NCBI GenBank assembly: GCA_025766275.1 | Contig: JAFKAC010000001.1 | Location: 1,922,001-1,986,000, forward strand | Length of the DNA: 64,000 nt | Reading direction: 5' to 3' | Origin: Lactarius indigo | Taxonomy: Eukaryota; Basidiomycota; Agaricomycetes; Russulales; Russulaceae | Shown here: piece after piece, positions 13,226-22,461 of the stretch | Layout: each line of letters begins with the position of its first letter | Position numbering within the stretch: the stretch's first letter is position 1 | Notes under the pieces: generated by a model | What the model was told of the DNA's origin: nothing | Databases searched by the model: none | Seen by the model: only the letters and a program-made list of their open reading frames with translations | Translations under genes and position numbers: made by a program

Positions 13226-14160
13226 CGACCACATTAGGCGTCCAGGCTGAGCCTGAAAGGGTGTCCTGTTAAGTCTGCCGAACTAATTTCTCACGAGAAA
13301 TTATTTGTAGTAATTAAAAATGAAATAAAATGAAAATTCGTAGCAATTGAAAATTAAATTTAGGAATCTGTGGACCAATTTCGATGCGAAGTCGAGCTCA
13401 GGGTGGAATCACCACGCTGACTCTCTGCAACACACTCTAGTTGTGTTGGCAAAATACAATTCATCCAACGATACAGGAGGGAGAGTCATGTAATATATTG
13501 AAAGTAGGTGCTACAGAGTACTGATGTCAGAACGGCGCTATTGCCAAACGTTCCGTGGGCTTGCTGGCACATGCACATTGGCTTGCGCACACGGCCACTG
13601 TTGGGATTGCCAATGAGTTCGAAAACATTGACAAATCCCGTGTCTTTGATGACCACAAAATGTGCAAGCGACGGCTGTGTGTGCTACGTAGGCACCAGTG
13701 TCAGCCACCATAGAATTGGAGTATGAAGATGGCCCACTGCACCGGACTATAAGTATGATCTTGACCCCCTTTGGTGCCATCAACTGTCATACTCTCAATG
13801 CCTCCATGAGCTCGTCGAGTACGCACAACTGGCCCTGGTCCAGCTATGGGCCCAACGCTACCACTGCCAGCACCACTGCCAGTAATCCAGCAGCAACCAT
13901 TCATTCCACCACCGCCATCGTTCCAGCCTTCACATGCCGGGGCATATCCTGTTCCGGGTGGCAATGGTCAGTATCATGCTGCCGGTATGGATGTGAACAT
14001 ACCTATCTATGCGCAACCGTATGGCGTGCAACTGTATGGCGTGCAACTGTATGGCATGCATCCGTATGGTGCGCCATTGGCTTACCCTCCATTCCATCCC
14101 CACTTCCCGTCCTATCCTGGGGCCGGCAATGCACAACCTCAGCCATGGGGTTACGGGCAC

Positions 14161-14615
14161 TGTAACGCCGTCACAGCGTCAGCTCGACTTGAGCTCGATG
14201 AAGGCGACTTTGGTGACTTTAGCTGGTCACGCCCGGAGGCGTATGGCACGAAGGTTTGTCTAGATGTTCGAAGACACTAGTATAATTGTAGCCCTGCTAC
14301 TATTTGGGCAGAGGCGAGAGGAGAAGTAGAAGACAAGAAGTGACGATTGAAGAAGACCAAGATGGCGTTTCTTGGTTTTCCGCAGCTATCTTAAATACAA
14401 GCAGAGCAGGCTTTCAAGCGCTGCTATGAGTCACAGTAAAGTAGCGTCCAACGTATCGCGTAAGTACCGCAATCCTAATACTACTACTATCTGTACTAGG
14501 ATCGAGTCATCTGCAAACACCTAACTCCTTCGTAAACCCCGAGTCCGTGACTAATCTACCTTACCGCCGTAGTCACAACCGGTATAGTAAGGGTCCAATG
14601 CGAGCAACCGTAACA
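14161..14615 (-). repeat. 3' LTR of Ty3-type element 1
   Basis: 455 bp, plus-strand ends TGTAACG...CCGTAACA. It differs from the other LTR at three positions near 14561-14597, all CpG transitions. The insertion duplicated GGCAC, seen just left of this LTR at 14156-14160. Confidence 0.92.
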
Positions 14616-14627
14616 TCACCCCCTTTT
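14616..14627 (-). other. Polypurine tract of Ty3-type element 1
   Basis: Minus strand reads GAAAAGGGGGTGA directly before the 3' LTR, the expected place for the plus-strand DNA primer. Confidence 0.6.
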
Positions 14628-14645
14628 CAGCGTGAGACCCCAGAC

Positions 14646-15200
14646 TCACCGAAAGTCTCGCGCCGTCCATGTAGACTGCTCGTCGCTAATCCTCTCAAAA
14701 ACGTTGGCCCGCTCCAACCGGTAAATGCAGTCCCTCTTGTCATCCCTCGCCGACAACCGCATGGCCTGGAGTTGACGGATGCGGGCCGCGAGCCGTTCTT
14801 CTTCATATGCGGCTGCACGGTAACGTGTCACTTCCGCAGTCAGGGACTCATCCCCGATGCGGTTCAGTGCGCGGTCCGTGATCTTGTCGGAGGCGAGGAT
14901 GACCAGGTCCTCGTGGGCGATGAAGGCGCGTCCCGCGGCCGATAGCATCGGATAGGCGTAGAGGGGTTTGCCGTAGAGATGGGGGGATCCGGGGATGAGC
15001 CCTAACACAAATGGGTTCGCACCTCCTACAATCTGCACATGACTGGCGTTCCTCTCTACGCCGTCGGGTCCGGTGATGGGGAAGTGAATGTAATGGGGCT
15101 GTCGATTCGCCCGGAACCCCTCAGGCGCAAGGACCTGCGCGGGGTCGTCGTCGTGCGTGATGGGGGTGTGAAGTGCGACGCCGGGCAATCGCACACGTCC
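14646..15200 (-). CDS. ORF3 of Ty3-type element 1, in frame with Pol after TGA
   Basis: Starts directly after the Pol stop (TGA at 15203-15201) in the same frame and runs about 184 codons to 14646, close to the polypurine tract. There is no ATG at its start; the first near-cognate codon is GTG at 15194. Central residues (HYIHFPI, then GSPHLYGKPLYAYP, then DESLTAEVTRYR and a charged helix) correspond to the third ORF of Ty3-type element 2 (RYIHFLI, LPHYGLPLFLLP, DDRLTAEISRTR). Similarity in two diverged elements argues that it is a real gene product, made by readthrough or as a separate protein. Unlike the other copy it lacks the C-terminal zinc knuckles. Function is unknown; its position resembles that of env or accessory genes, but no membrane segment is visible. 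Confidence 0.6.
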   Translation of the reverse strand, partial: GRVRLPGVALHTPITHDDDPAQVLAPEGFRANRQPHYIHFPITGPDGVERNASHVQIVGGANPFVLGLIPGSPHLYGKPLYAYPMLSAAGRAFIAHEDLVILASDKITDRALNRIGDESLTAEVTRYRAAAYEEERLAARIRQLQAMRLSARDDKRDCIYRLERANVFERISDEQSTWTARDFR

Positions 15201-18200
15201 TCAAGACATGGCGGTTCCGTCGGTGTGAACGAGCCATGGGGTGATTCGGGGATTAGTAGGGTGGCTGTGCGTTCGAAGGAGGGGGTGTCTGACCAGGTAG
15301 TAATCCTCGTCGTCAGCGTGAGCCTCGTCGTGAGGGAGCGCTGCCTGCGCTGCCGCAACTCGCTCAACCTCTTCTGCGCTAAGCGCAGTTGTTCGTCGGC
15401 CCACTCCTTCGCCACTCTCCGCCAGTCCTCCACTGCTTCTAACTCCAGTTGGGTCTTCGAGGGGGCGGTCGGCAGGGAGAATTCCCCGCGTGCCGATGAG
15501 GTCGTCACCTGGGGGGATAATGGCAACGGGTTCTCGATTGCCATTGTCGTCTCGGAAGATGTGAGGGACGGCATGCTGCTGCTCGTCGTCGGGCTGGTGA
15601 GTCGGGTCGGGGAACCTCTGTAGGACGTTAGCCCACTCTTGAGCGGTGATATGCCCCGCTCGCATGTTTGCAGGTGTGTACGGAGTGAGCTGGACCTGTT
15701 GAACCACGGTTTCTTCGTCGTCTTCGATGAGGTTGGCGGCGTCTTGTGCGACTTGGTCGAGGAGGATCGCTGTGGTGACATGTCTGAGAGGAGAAGTGGG
15801 CATAGAAGTACGAGTGGATCGGAGGTAGGAGGGATACTCTCCTTGATCGTCCACGGGCTGGCTTTTAAGGGATCGTATGGTCGTCCGGCCCGCTTGATAC
15901 GCCTTAATCGCATCCGGTGCGAATACATCATCCTTATCGACCCACTGGTTCTCCGAGTCTGGATAGCCCTTCCATTTGACGAGGTATTGGAGCCTCTTGC
16001 GACGGCCGAAATGCCGCGAATCTAAAATGGCTTCGACTTCATATTCCTCCTCGCCTTCCACAAGATCCGGTGGTGGTCGTGGGAAGTTTTCACCGTGTAA
16101 GGCCGTGCTTTTATACGGCATAAGGAGATCGATGTGAAACACTGGATGGATGCTCCACTGCGTGGGAAGTTCGAGCCGGTAGTTGTATGGGGACATCACC
16201 TGTATTACCCTAAACGGTCCGTGGCGTCGCGCCGCTAATTTTGCTGTGGGTTGATTGGTTCGCAAGTGCTTCCCTTCTAGCCACACCTGATCACCGACTA
16301 GATAGCGTGGGGTATCTTTATGCCGAACCCAGCTATCTTGTGCCTTTTTGATAAGGTCCTGGGCGAGTTGACGCACCTCCTTTAATTGTGTTAGTCTGGT
16401 GATCACGTTTGGAATTGGGGATGGCTTATCCGTCCAATCAGCCGTCGGATTGTATCCCATCAGAAGCATGAACGGTGATTGCTTTGTATGTTCATGGGGC
16501 CAATTGTTGTGAGCGAATTCTGCTATAGGGAGATACTCCGCCCAATTATCTTGGCGCTCGTTGGCCCAGAATCGTAGATACTGTTCAAGCCACTGGTTGG
16601 TCCGTTCTGACTGCCCGTCCGTGCGCGGGTGATAGGCCGTGGAAATATTCTGTTGAATACCCAGTATGCGGCACGCTTCTCGTGTGAACTTGGAAGTAAA
16701 CCGAGGGTCTCGATCACTGATGATTTTACGCGGTAATCCGAATCGTCTGAACACATGATTGACGTACAAAATGGCAGTCTCTTCCGCTGTTATCCCCTCG
16801 TTGCATGGGATAAATATGGACGCCTTGCTGCAGTCGTGGTCCGTGACGGTCAGAATACTATCATACGACTGGGAGACTGGCAATTTAGTGATGAAGTCAA
16901 GGGCAATGGTATGGAAAGGAGGGGCATCCGTGACGGCGGTGATTGGGTGTAGTGGGGCACGAGTTGGTCTAGTATTGACTTTGTTTCGCTGGCAGTCAGC
17001 ACATCCTGTAACGTATTCATATACATCCCGGCGGATGCTTGGCCACCAGTGATGTCGCTCCACGATTCGCTGCGTCCTGCTTATTCCGGGGTGTCCGTGT
17101 ATTGGTGGGTCGTGGTGGTCTTGTATGATGGCTCGATATGTCGTCATAGGCCCCGTGACTACCAGTCGTCCGTCCTTATACCATTCTCCTTCTATCTTTT
17201 TGAGGCGATGGGCATCGACCCAGGTTTTGATTATGGCAGGGTCTTGTCGTCGCCTTGGTGGTTGCATCATAGGATGTATTTCCATCGTACGTGCAGCGTT
17301 AGTGGCTCGTATGAATACCTCTGGAGGTAGGACGACCACACCTTCGTTGTCTCCTTCCCCTTGGTCATAGTCCGGTCGCCTCGATAGCGCGTCTGCTCTT
17401 CCATTGTTCTTTCCTTTGATGTGGTGGATTTCGAAGTCGTACTCCATTAATTCCAATACTTCTCGGGCGACCCGTCGGCTGATCTTCTGCGGGGTCTTCC
17501 AGTACTGAAGATTGAGGTGGTCTGAGAATATTTTGATCTTGTGTGGAGATCCTGCGAGTAGGGGTCTCCAGTGGCGAAGGGCTTTGACGATGGCAAGAAG
17601 TTCCAGGTCATAGATATCGTAATTTCGTTCTGCTTCGTTTAGCGTCGCCGAATAATATCCTATGGGGTGCTTGCGACTGTCATTTTTCTTTTGCAAGAGT
17701 ACTGCACCTACTGCGAATCCTGACGCGTCGACCTCTAGCTCGAACTGGTCTTGTAAATTGGGGTGTGCTAACACCGGTTCTTCGGTCACAAGTCGTTTGA
17801 GGGTCTTGAAGGCCCGATCTTCTTCGTCTCCCCATCTCCACTCGGCATCTTTCCTTGTTAGTCGGTTGAGTGGTCGTGCATGTGTTGCGAAACCTCGGAT
17901 GAAAAGGCGGTAAAAGTTGCAGAAGCCCAAGAACGACCATACATCCCTGACCTTAGTTGGTGTTGGCCAGTCTCTGATGCCGCGAACTTTTACCGGGTCC
18001 ATACGCGTTACCCCCCTTTCAAGGATTACCCCCAGGTAATCCATCCGAGGTTGATGGAAGAGGCATTTTTCGAGCTTGAAATAGAGGTCGTGTTCTTGAG
18101 CAACGCGGAGAACATCCGTCACCGCAGCAATGTGGTCAGCGGATGTAGAGCCTTCGCGCGTGGCTATGCCAATGTCGTCCATGTAGACACGAATAACGGT

Positions 18201-19394
18201 CCCACGGAGCTCGTGTTTCGCGATGGTGTCACGGCAGATGTGGTTCATCATTGTTTGGAAGGTAGCCGGCGAGTTGGTGAGACCGAAGAACATGACCGTT
18301 GGCTCAAAAAGGCCAAACTTGGTCTTGAAGGCCGCCTTTTCTTGGTCACCGTCCCGTATGCGGATGTTGTTGTATCCCCAGCGGATGTCGAGCTTCGTAT
18401 AGATGTGGGCGTTGCTAAGGTCGTAAATGAGGTCTTGAATCAGGGGGAGTGGGTATTGATTCCGTATGGTGTATGAATTGATTGTACGATAGTCCTGCAC
18501 GGGGCGTAGTTTTCCGTCCTTCTTTTTAACGAAGAAGAATGATGATGCGTACAGGGAAATGGAGGGTCTTAAGTACCCTTGCTGCAGCTTCTCGTCTAGG
18601 AACTCCTTAAGTTTCCCTTCTTCCTCCTGCGTTAACGGGTATATCTTGCAGTCTATTGCCGAGGGGGTGTTGGGTTTGAAGTCTATTGCATGATCCCATG
18701 GCCTGGCAGGGGGGAATCGTTGTGATGCTTCTTCGCTGAAGAGTTGTTGAAAAGCGTGATAGACTGCTGGCAGTTCCACGGGCTTTTCTTCCCCTTTTGC
18801 TTGGATTGCCAATTCCGTAGACGTAGTTGCTCGCAAGTACGTGTCTTCCTCATCCAATTCGAGGATTATTGCCTCCTTTTCGTCATTAGTTAGAGTGGTC
18901 GCGATGACGGTACGGCGGTCTAGACTGTCCTGCGTACTGATTACGACCGGCATAACCTTCTCGTGTATGACCGCATCTCGCCAGTTAATGGTTGGCTCGT
19001 AGGTTGCCAACCAAGGATATCCTAAGACGATTTCTTCGCTCCCAAGATTCGTGATGAGGAAGCGCATGGTCCTGTGGTACCCATTGGCGTATACGTCTAG
19101 GTCGGTGAAATGAGTGATGGACCCAGCTTTATTCTCCGTGCTATCTATGTTCCAGACTTTCCGTGGGTGGTCTAATTGCTGGACCCCTATTCCCATTTTC
19201 TTGACGAAGTTCGGGTGTATGAAGTTGTCGGTGGCCCCCGAATCCACTAATGCTCTTATGTCGGCCATTCGGTAATTCGTGCGAATCGAGACTGGAATTC
19301 GAAGAGAACGAAAGCGCGTCATGATTACAGAATTACAGTTTAAAGCCCTCACCCAGGCCGATGGGTTCAGGCGCTCCGAAAACCCTCTTTTCCC
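15201..19394 (-). CDS. Pol polyprotein of Ty3-type element 1
   Basis: Open from the -1 slip site at 19394 to TGA at 15203-15201, about 1,397 residues. In order: aspartic protease (ALVDSGATDNF, about 19250); reverse transcriptase with VYMDD at about 18190-18175; RNase H (FELEVDASGFAVGAVL, then FSDHLNLQYW); integrase with H-H-C-C finger (HHWWPSIRRDVYEYVTGCADC, about 17050) and D-D-E core (ALDFITKLP, ISDRDPRF, TDGQSER); and a chromodomain (LQYLVKWKGYPDSENQW, about 15960). A Pro/Asp-rich extension of about 260 residues follows the chromodomain; element 2 has a much shorter one. All domains look intact and no internal stop is present. It is probably expressed only as a Gag-Pol fusion by frameshifting; the nested solo LTR now separates it from most of Gag. 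Confidence 0.92.
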   Translation of the reverse strand, partial: GKRGFSERLNPSAWVRALNCNSVIMTRFRSLRIPVSIRTNYRMADIRALVDSGATDNFIHPNFVKKMGIGVQQLDHPRKVWNIDSTENKAGSITHFTDLDVYANGYHRTMRFLITNLGSEEIVLGYPWLATYEPTINWRDAVIHEKVMPVVISTQDSLDRRTVIATTLTNDEKEAIILELDEEDTYLRATTSTELAIQAKGEEKPVELPAVYHAFQQLFSEEASQRFPPARPWDHAIDFKPNTPSAIDCKIYPLTQEEEGKLKEFLDEKLQQGYLRPSISLYASSFFFVKKKDGKLRPVQDYRTINSYTIRNQYPLPLIQDLIYDLSNAHIYTKLDIRWGYNNIRIRDGDQEKAAFKTKFGLFEPTVMFFGLTNSPATFQTMMNHICRDTIAKHELRGTVIRVYMDDIGIATREGSTSADHIAAVTDVLRVAQEHDLYFKLEKCLFHQPRMDYLGVILERGVTRMDPVKVRGIRDWPTPTKVRDVWSFLGFCNFYRLFIRGFATHARPLNRLTRKDAEWRWGDEEDRAFKTLKRLVTEEPVLAHPNLQDQFELEVDASGFAVGAVLLQKKNDSRKHPIGYYSATLNEAERNYDIYDLELLAIVKALRHWRPLLAGSPHKIKIFSDHLNLQYWKTPQKISRRVAREVLELMEYDFEIHHIKGKNNGRADALSRRPDYDQGEGDNEGVVVLPPEVFIRATNAARTMEIHPMMQPPRRRQDPAIIKTWVDAHRLKKIEGEWYKDGRLVVTGPMTTYRAIIQDHHDPPIHGHPGISRTQRIVERHHWWPSIRRDVYEYVTGCADCQRNKVNTRPTRAPLHPITAVTDAPPFHTIALDFITKLPVSQSYDSILTVTDHDCSKASIFIPCNEGITAEETAILYVNHVFRRFGLPRKIISDRDPRFTSKFTREACRILGIQQNISTAYHPRTDGQSERTNQWLEQYLRFWANERQDNWAEYLPIAEFAHNNWPHEHTKQSPFMLLMGYNPTADWTDKPSPIPNVITRLTQLKEVRQLAQDLIKKAQDSWVRHKDTPRYLVGDQVWLEGKHLRTNQPTAKLAARRHGPFRVIQVMSPYNYRLELPTQWSIHPVFHIDLLMPYKSTALHGENFPRPPPDLVEGEEEYEVEAILDSRHFGRRKRLQYLVKWKGYPDSENQWVDKDDVFAPDAIKAYQAGRTTIRSLKSQPVDDQGEYPSYLRSTRTSMPTSPLRHVTTAILLDQVAQDAANLIEDDEETVVQQVQLTPYTPANMRAGHITAQEWANVLQRFPDPTHQPDDEQQHAVPHIFRDDNGNREPVAIIPPGDDLIGTRGILPADRPLEDPTGVRSSGGLAESGEGVGRRTTALSAEEVERVAAAQAALPHDEAHADDEDYYLVRHPLLRTHSHPTNPRITPWLVHTDGTAMS
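19388..19394 (-). promoter_or_regulatory. -1 ribosomal frameshift heptamer of Ty3-type element 1
   Basis: In the Gag frame the codons read TGG GGA AAA, giving the slippery pattern G GGA AAA. Slipping back one base enters the Pol frame (GGG AAA). The Gag frame stops at TGA 19369-19367, seven codons downstream, so the overlap is in the right place. Confidence 0.65.
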
Positions 19395-19524
19395 CACAGA
19401 TCCTGCAATATCAGGTCTTTTACTTCGTCGGGCGCGTTTGCAACTCCGGTGAGCCATTCTTTGGCGCGTTCTTCGGCTGTCTTGCTGGTCGAGGTGGCCT
19501 GTACCTGGGCTGGTGGGGACTCTT

Positions 19525-20137
19525 TGTTGATAAGTGACCCTTGCGCACTTAGCGGCTCGTACGGACCGGACTTGCAGCATGGACTGCTTTAGATTAGATA
19601 TATAGGACCTGTAGATTAGATACTGTTTTGATCTGTACAATCTATTACTTATCATTGCGTCACCTATGACATCATGTACTATGACATCATGCGGACTTCT
19701 CTGGACTTGTCATTGTACTACGTCTTTGTTCTTCCTTTAGATATATCTTTATTGTGATGTCATTATGATATCATCTCAGTCTGGACCCTTCTTGTTCTAT
19801 ACGCCTTGTTCTCCATATGCACACTCCTTTGTCCTATTGAAGAACAATGCGCTCCTTGTATTCTGTGACCTACAGTTACTTCTCTTGTAGTAGTGTCACG
19901 CCTCTGTACAGTATAAGTAGACTGCTTGTACGCCCTGGTCCACATCAGTTCTCTCACTGCTGTGTGCCAGGTATGTTCCCTCTTCTTCAATGTATCATCA
20001 GTTCTCTCACTGCTGTGTGCCAGACACTCTTGCTTTACTCTGCTAGACTCCTGTTGCTGCTTTCCAGCCACTCAGTATATCTCACCACAGTCCTCTTAGT
20101 CCACTGTGAGTATGCTACTTCTGTGTGCTGTTCTTCA
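19525..20137 (+). repeat. Solo LTR of the copia A family, between Gag and Pol of Ty3-type element 1
   Basis: 613 bp beginning TGTTGATAAGTGACC and ending CTGTTCTTCA, the same family as the LTRs at 27358 and 41039. It is flanked by CTCTT on both sides (19520-19524, 20138-20142). No internal copia sequence remains, so it arose by LTR-LTR recombination. It cuts Gag after residue 616. Confidence 0.9.
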
Positions 20138-21985
20138 CTCTTGCGTGTAGTAGTCGGTCTCCGTTGTCCGAACATTGGAAGGTCCGGGGTTTTGTGGTTG
20201 CCACTGTCGTGGCTGTCTAGGATGGGGGCAGTATCGTGAGAGATGACCCGGCGCGTTGCAGTTATAACACAACACTGTCCTTAGGTCTCGTCGTGACCCT
20301 CCCCGTCCTCGCCCTCTTGCCCCCGGCCCCCCCCTTGGCGGGAAGGGGGGTAGGCCAGTATACGGCAGCTTACTGTAGTCGATTTCTTCCGATCCTGCTA
20401 GTCGCGCCTTTGTTCGGTCTGCGGAAGTGTCCATCGCCCATGGGTTGGCGAGATTTTGGGGAATGGTCCATCCGGCATTGCCTGTTTTCTTGGGTTTGGT
20501 GTCCTTGTATTCATCCACTCGCGCACGGATATGGATGTAGTTACGTTGCCTTCGGAGCGTCGCTCGTTTCCACTCGTCGAACGTCTCCGGTTCGTCCAGA
20601 TCGTAGGTCTTCTCGTAAAGTTTCTTGGGTAACCCCTTCGTGAAGAGGTCGATTGTTTGGGGGTCGTTGAGGCGATATCCGGCTTTTCTGGCAGCTTCTT
20701 CGAACTCATTGACGTACTTGTCAATGTCTCCATCGATCATTTTGAGCCCCTTCCTAAGAAGTGCTTGAGCTTGTTCTCGTTCGAGGGTGTTGACGAACCT
20801 TTGGTTAAACCCCTCTGCTACCGCGTTCCATAGGTCGCGTGTATGTTGGTCTATCCCTCGCTGTATTTGCCAATTAAGCCATTTGAGGTACGAAAGTACC
20901 CATTCGCTGACTGATACCCCCTTTATGTAGGACAGGAAGAGGAGACTTCGTCGATAGTCGTTGCGCATGACGGGGGTGTCGAGATTCATTCCCCAATACA
21001 CGTGCCATTGCGTGAGGAATGAGTCCACTTTAGTACGATCTCCATCAAAGATGGTGGGGGGTTCACCGGTTAGTTTTTCATGTCCGTGTCCCCCTCCCCC
21101 TGCGCCGCCACCACCGCCGCCTCCGCCTCCTCCTGGAGGACCTTCTTCTGGGGGTCCTCCTCCTGGTGGGTTATTCGGGAGGTCAGGTGGGTTTCCTCCT
21201 CTTCCTGGGCGCCTGGGAAAATCGTCCCCCGGTGGCCCTCCCCATCCAGGTGGAGGGTCTAGTGATAATTCGCGTCTTGCTCCATCCCCCGATGGAGGGT
21301 CTCCCTGGTCGGGTCCGATAGCCCGAAAGATTGCTGCGTCATCTGCTGTCATGCGGTGCCCTGTTTCGGGGTTAATGGGCATGAGGTTTCGTTGTGACTC
21401 TTGTCTGATTGCTTCGGCAGCTTCTCGCGCCGCTTGTTCTCTGACAGCCACAATTTCTTCGGCCGTCATGGTGGTGGTCGCCATTTCTGCTGCTGGTGAT
21501 CGTACGTGAATGACTTCTGGGGTTTCCAAAATGTGTAGAGACTCAGCTCGTTGAATGGTGTATTGCTCTATAGGTCTGACACTCGTGGGTGGTCCTTCCT
21601 CGCTTTCTTCTTCGGTTTCTTCGCTGACCGCTTCTCCGGTAGAATGTTCTTGCAATTGACCGTCAATAGGTCCCCAATCAGCCTGTGAATTGAGTTCGCA
21701 TGCGTCTATGTCGCACTGGTATTGCCTTCCTGCTGGTCTGACGACGTCCCAGCGGTGGTCTATGGGGTTCCGCGTAATCTCTACCCAACACAGGTGGTCG
21801 AAATTGAACTCAACAGGTCTAAACCTCGTAGGTCCGTTGAATTCTACGAAGTATCCGGTTTCGTCTCCTCGGTCTCTCCACCTGGCTGCTCCTAGGAATC
21901 GAGTTGGTACGTTGCGATCTCCTCTTCGGTCTAGATGGTAAGGACGAAAGTTCGTCCACTGATCTCTGGTATTAACAGTCGCCAC
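20135..21985 (-). CDS. Gag of Ty3-type element 1 (no AUG start; 3' end cut by solo LTR)
   Basis: 616 codons before a TGA contributed by the solo LTR. Removing that LTR and one CTCTT extends Gag another 52 or so residues to TGA at 19369-19367. An Arg/Pro-Val-Glu-Phe N-terminal region is followed by a Gly/Pro-rich linker (about residues 235-310), the capsid-like gag domain (about 315-480) and a CCHC knuckle (CYNCNAPGHLSRYC, near residue 580). The frame opens with GTG at 21985 and has no ATG until about residue 170. The same feature is seen in element 2, suggesting near-cognate initiation rather than decay. Confidence 0.85.
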   Translation of the reverse strand: MATVNTRDQWTNFRPYHLDRRGDRNVPTRFLGAARWRDRGDETGYFVEFNGPTRFRPVEFNFDHLCWVEITRNPIDHRWDVVRPAGRQYQCDIDACELNSQADWGPIDGQLQEHSTGEAVSEETEEESEEGPPTSVRPIEQYTIQRAESLHILETPEVIHVRSPAAEMATTTMTAEEIVAVREQAAREAAEAIRQESQRNLMPINPETGHRMTADDAAIFRAIGPDQGDPPSGDGARRELSLDPPPGWGGPPGDDFPRRPGRGGNPPDLPNNPPGGGPPEEGPPGGGGGGGGGGAGGGGHGHEKLTGEPPTIFDGDRTKVDSFLTQWHVYWGMNLDTPVMRNDYRRSLLFLSYIKGVSVSEWVLSYLKWLNWQIQRGIDQHTRDLWNAVAEGFNQRFVNTLEREQAQALLRKGLKMIDGDIDKYVNEFEEAARKAGYRLNDPQTIDLFTKGLPKKLYEKTYDLDEPETFDEWKRATLRRQRNYIHIRARVDEYKDTKPKKTGNAGWTIPQNLANPWAMDTSADRTKARLAGSEEIDYSKLPYTGLPPFPPRGGPGARGRGRGGSRRDLRTVLCYNCNAPGHLSRYCPHPRQPRQWQPQNPGPSNVRTTETDYYTQE

Positions 21986-21993
21986 AGTGAATG

Positions 21994-22004
21994 ATCTTGG
22001 TCTT
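21994..22004 (-). other. Self-priming primer-binding site of Ty3-type element 1
   Basis: Minus strand AAGACCAAGAT starts two bases after the 5' LTR. Its exact complement, ATCTTGGTCTT, occurs on the minus strand inside the LTR at 22209-22199, about 30 bases downstream of a TATA-like TATTTAAG (22243-22236). That is the predicted RNA 5' end. This is the Tf1/sushi self-priming arrangement; no tRNA 3'-end match is seen. Confidence 0.75.
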
Positions 22005-22006
22005 AA

Positions 22007-22461
22007 TGTAACGCCGTCACAGCGTCAGCTCGACTTGAGCTCGATGAAGGCGACTTTGGTGACTTTAGCTGGTCACGCCCGGAGGCGTATGGCACGAAGG
22101 TTTGTCTAGATGTTCGAAGACACTAGTATAATTGTAGCCCTGCTACTATTTGGGCAGAGGCGAGAGGAGAAGTAGAAGACAAGAAGTGACGATTGAAGAA
22201 GACCAAGATGGCGTTTCTTGGTTTTCCGCAGCTATCTTAAATACAAGCAGAGCAGGCTTTCAAGCGCTGCTATGAGTCACAGTAAAGTAGCGTCCAACGT
22301 ATCGCGTAAGTACCGCAATCCTAATACTACTACTATCTGTACTAGGATCGAGTCATCTGCAAACACCTAACTCCTTCGTAAACCCCGAGTCCGTGACTAA
22401 TCTACCTTACTGCCATAGTCACAACCGGTATAGTAAGGGTCCGATGCGAGCAACCGTAACA
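22007..22461 (-). repeat. 5' LTR of Ty3-type element 1
   Basis: 455 bp, nearly identical to 14161-14615. It contains the TATA-like box (22236-22243) and the predicted self-primer (22199-22209). The target duplication GGCAC follows at 22462-22466. Confidence 0.92.

Larger units (their letters stand above)
14161..22461 (-). mobile_element. Ty3-type chromodomain LTR retrotransposon 1 (8.3 kb)
   Basis: Two 455-bp LTRs (14161-14615, 22007-22461; three differences seen) are flanked by the duplication GGCAC (14156-14160, 22462-22466). On the minus strand the order is 5' LTR, self-priming binding site, Gag, Pol in the -1 frame, a downstream ORF3 after an in-frame TGA, polypurine tract, 3' LTR. Order PR-RT-RNase H-IN-chromodomain identifies a chromovirus. 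The element interrupts an exon of the uncharacterised gene and is itself interrupted between Gag and Pol by a solo copia LTR (19525-20137). The low LTR divergence implies a recent insertion. Confidence 0.92.

Noticed and set aside
15056..15931. Minus-strand open frame of 291 codons overlapping Pol
   Set aside because: It overlaps the Pol C-terminal extension in another frame and shows no independent motifs.
20961..21509. Long plus-strand open frame rich in Pro and Gly
   Set aside because: It is the reverse of the Gly/Pro-rich linker of Gag in Ty3-type element 1.
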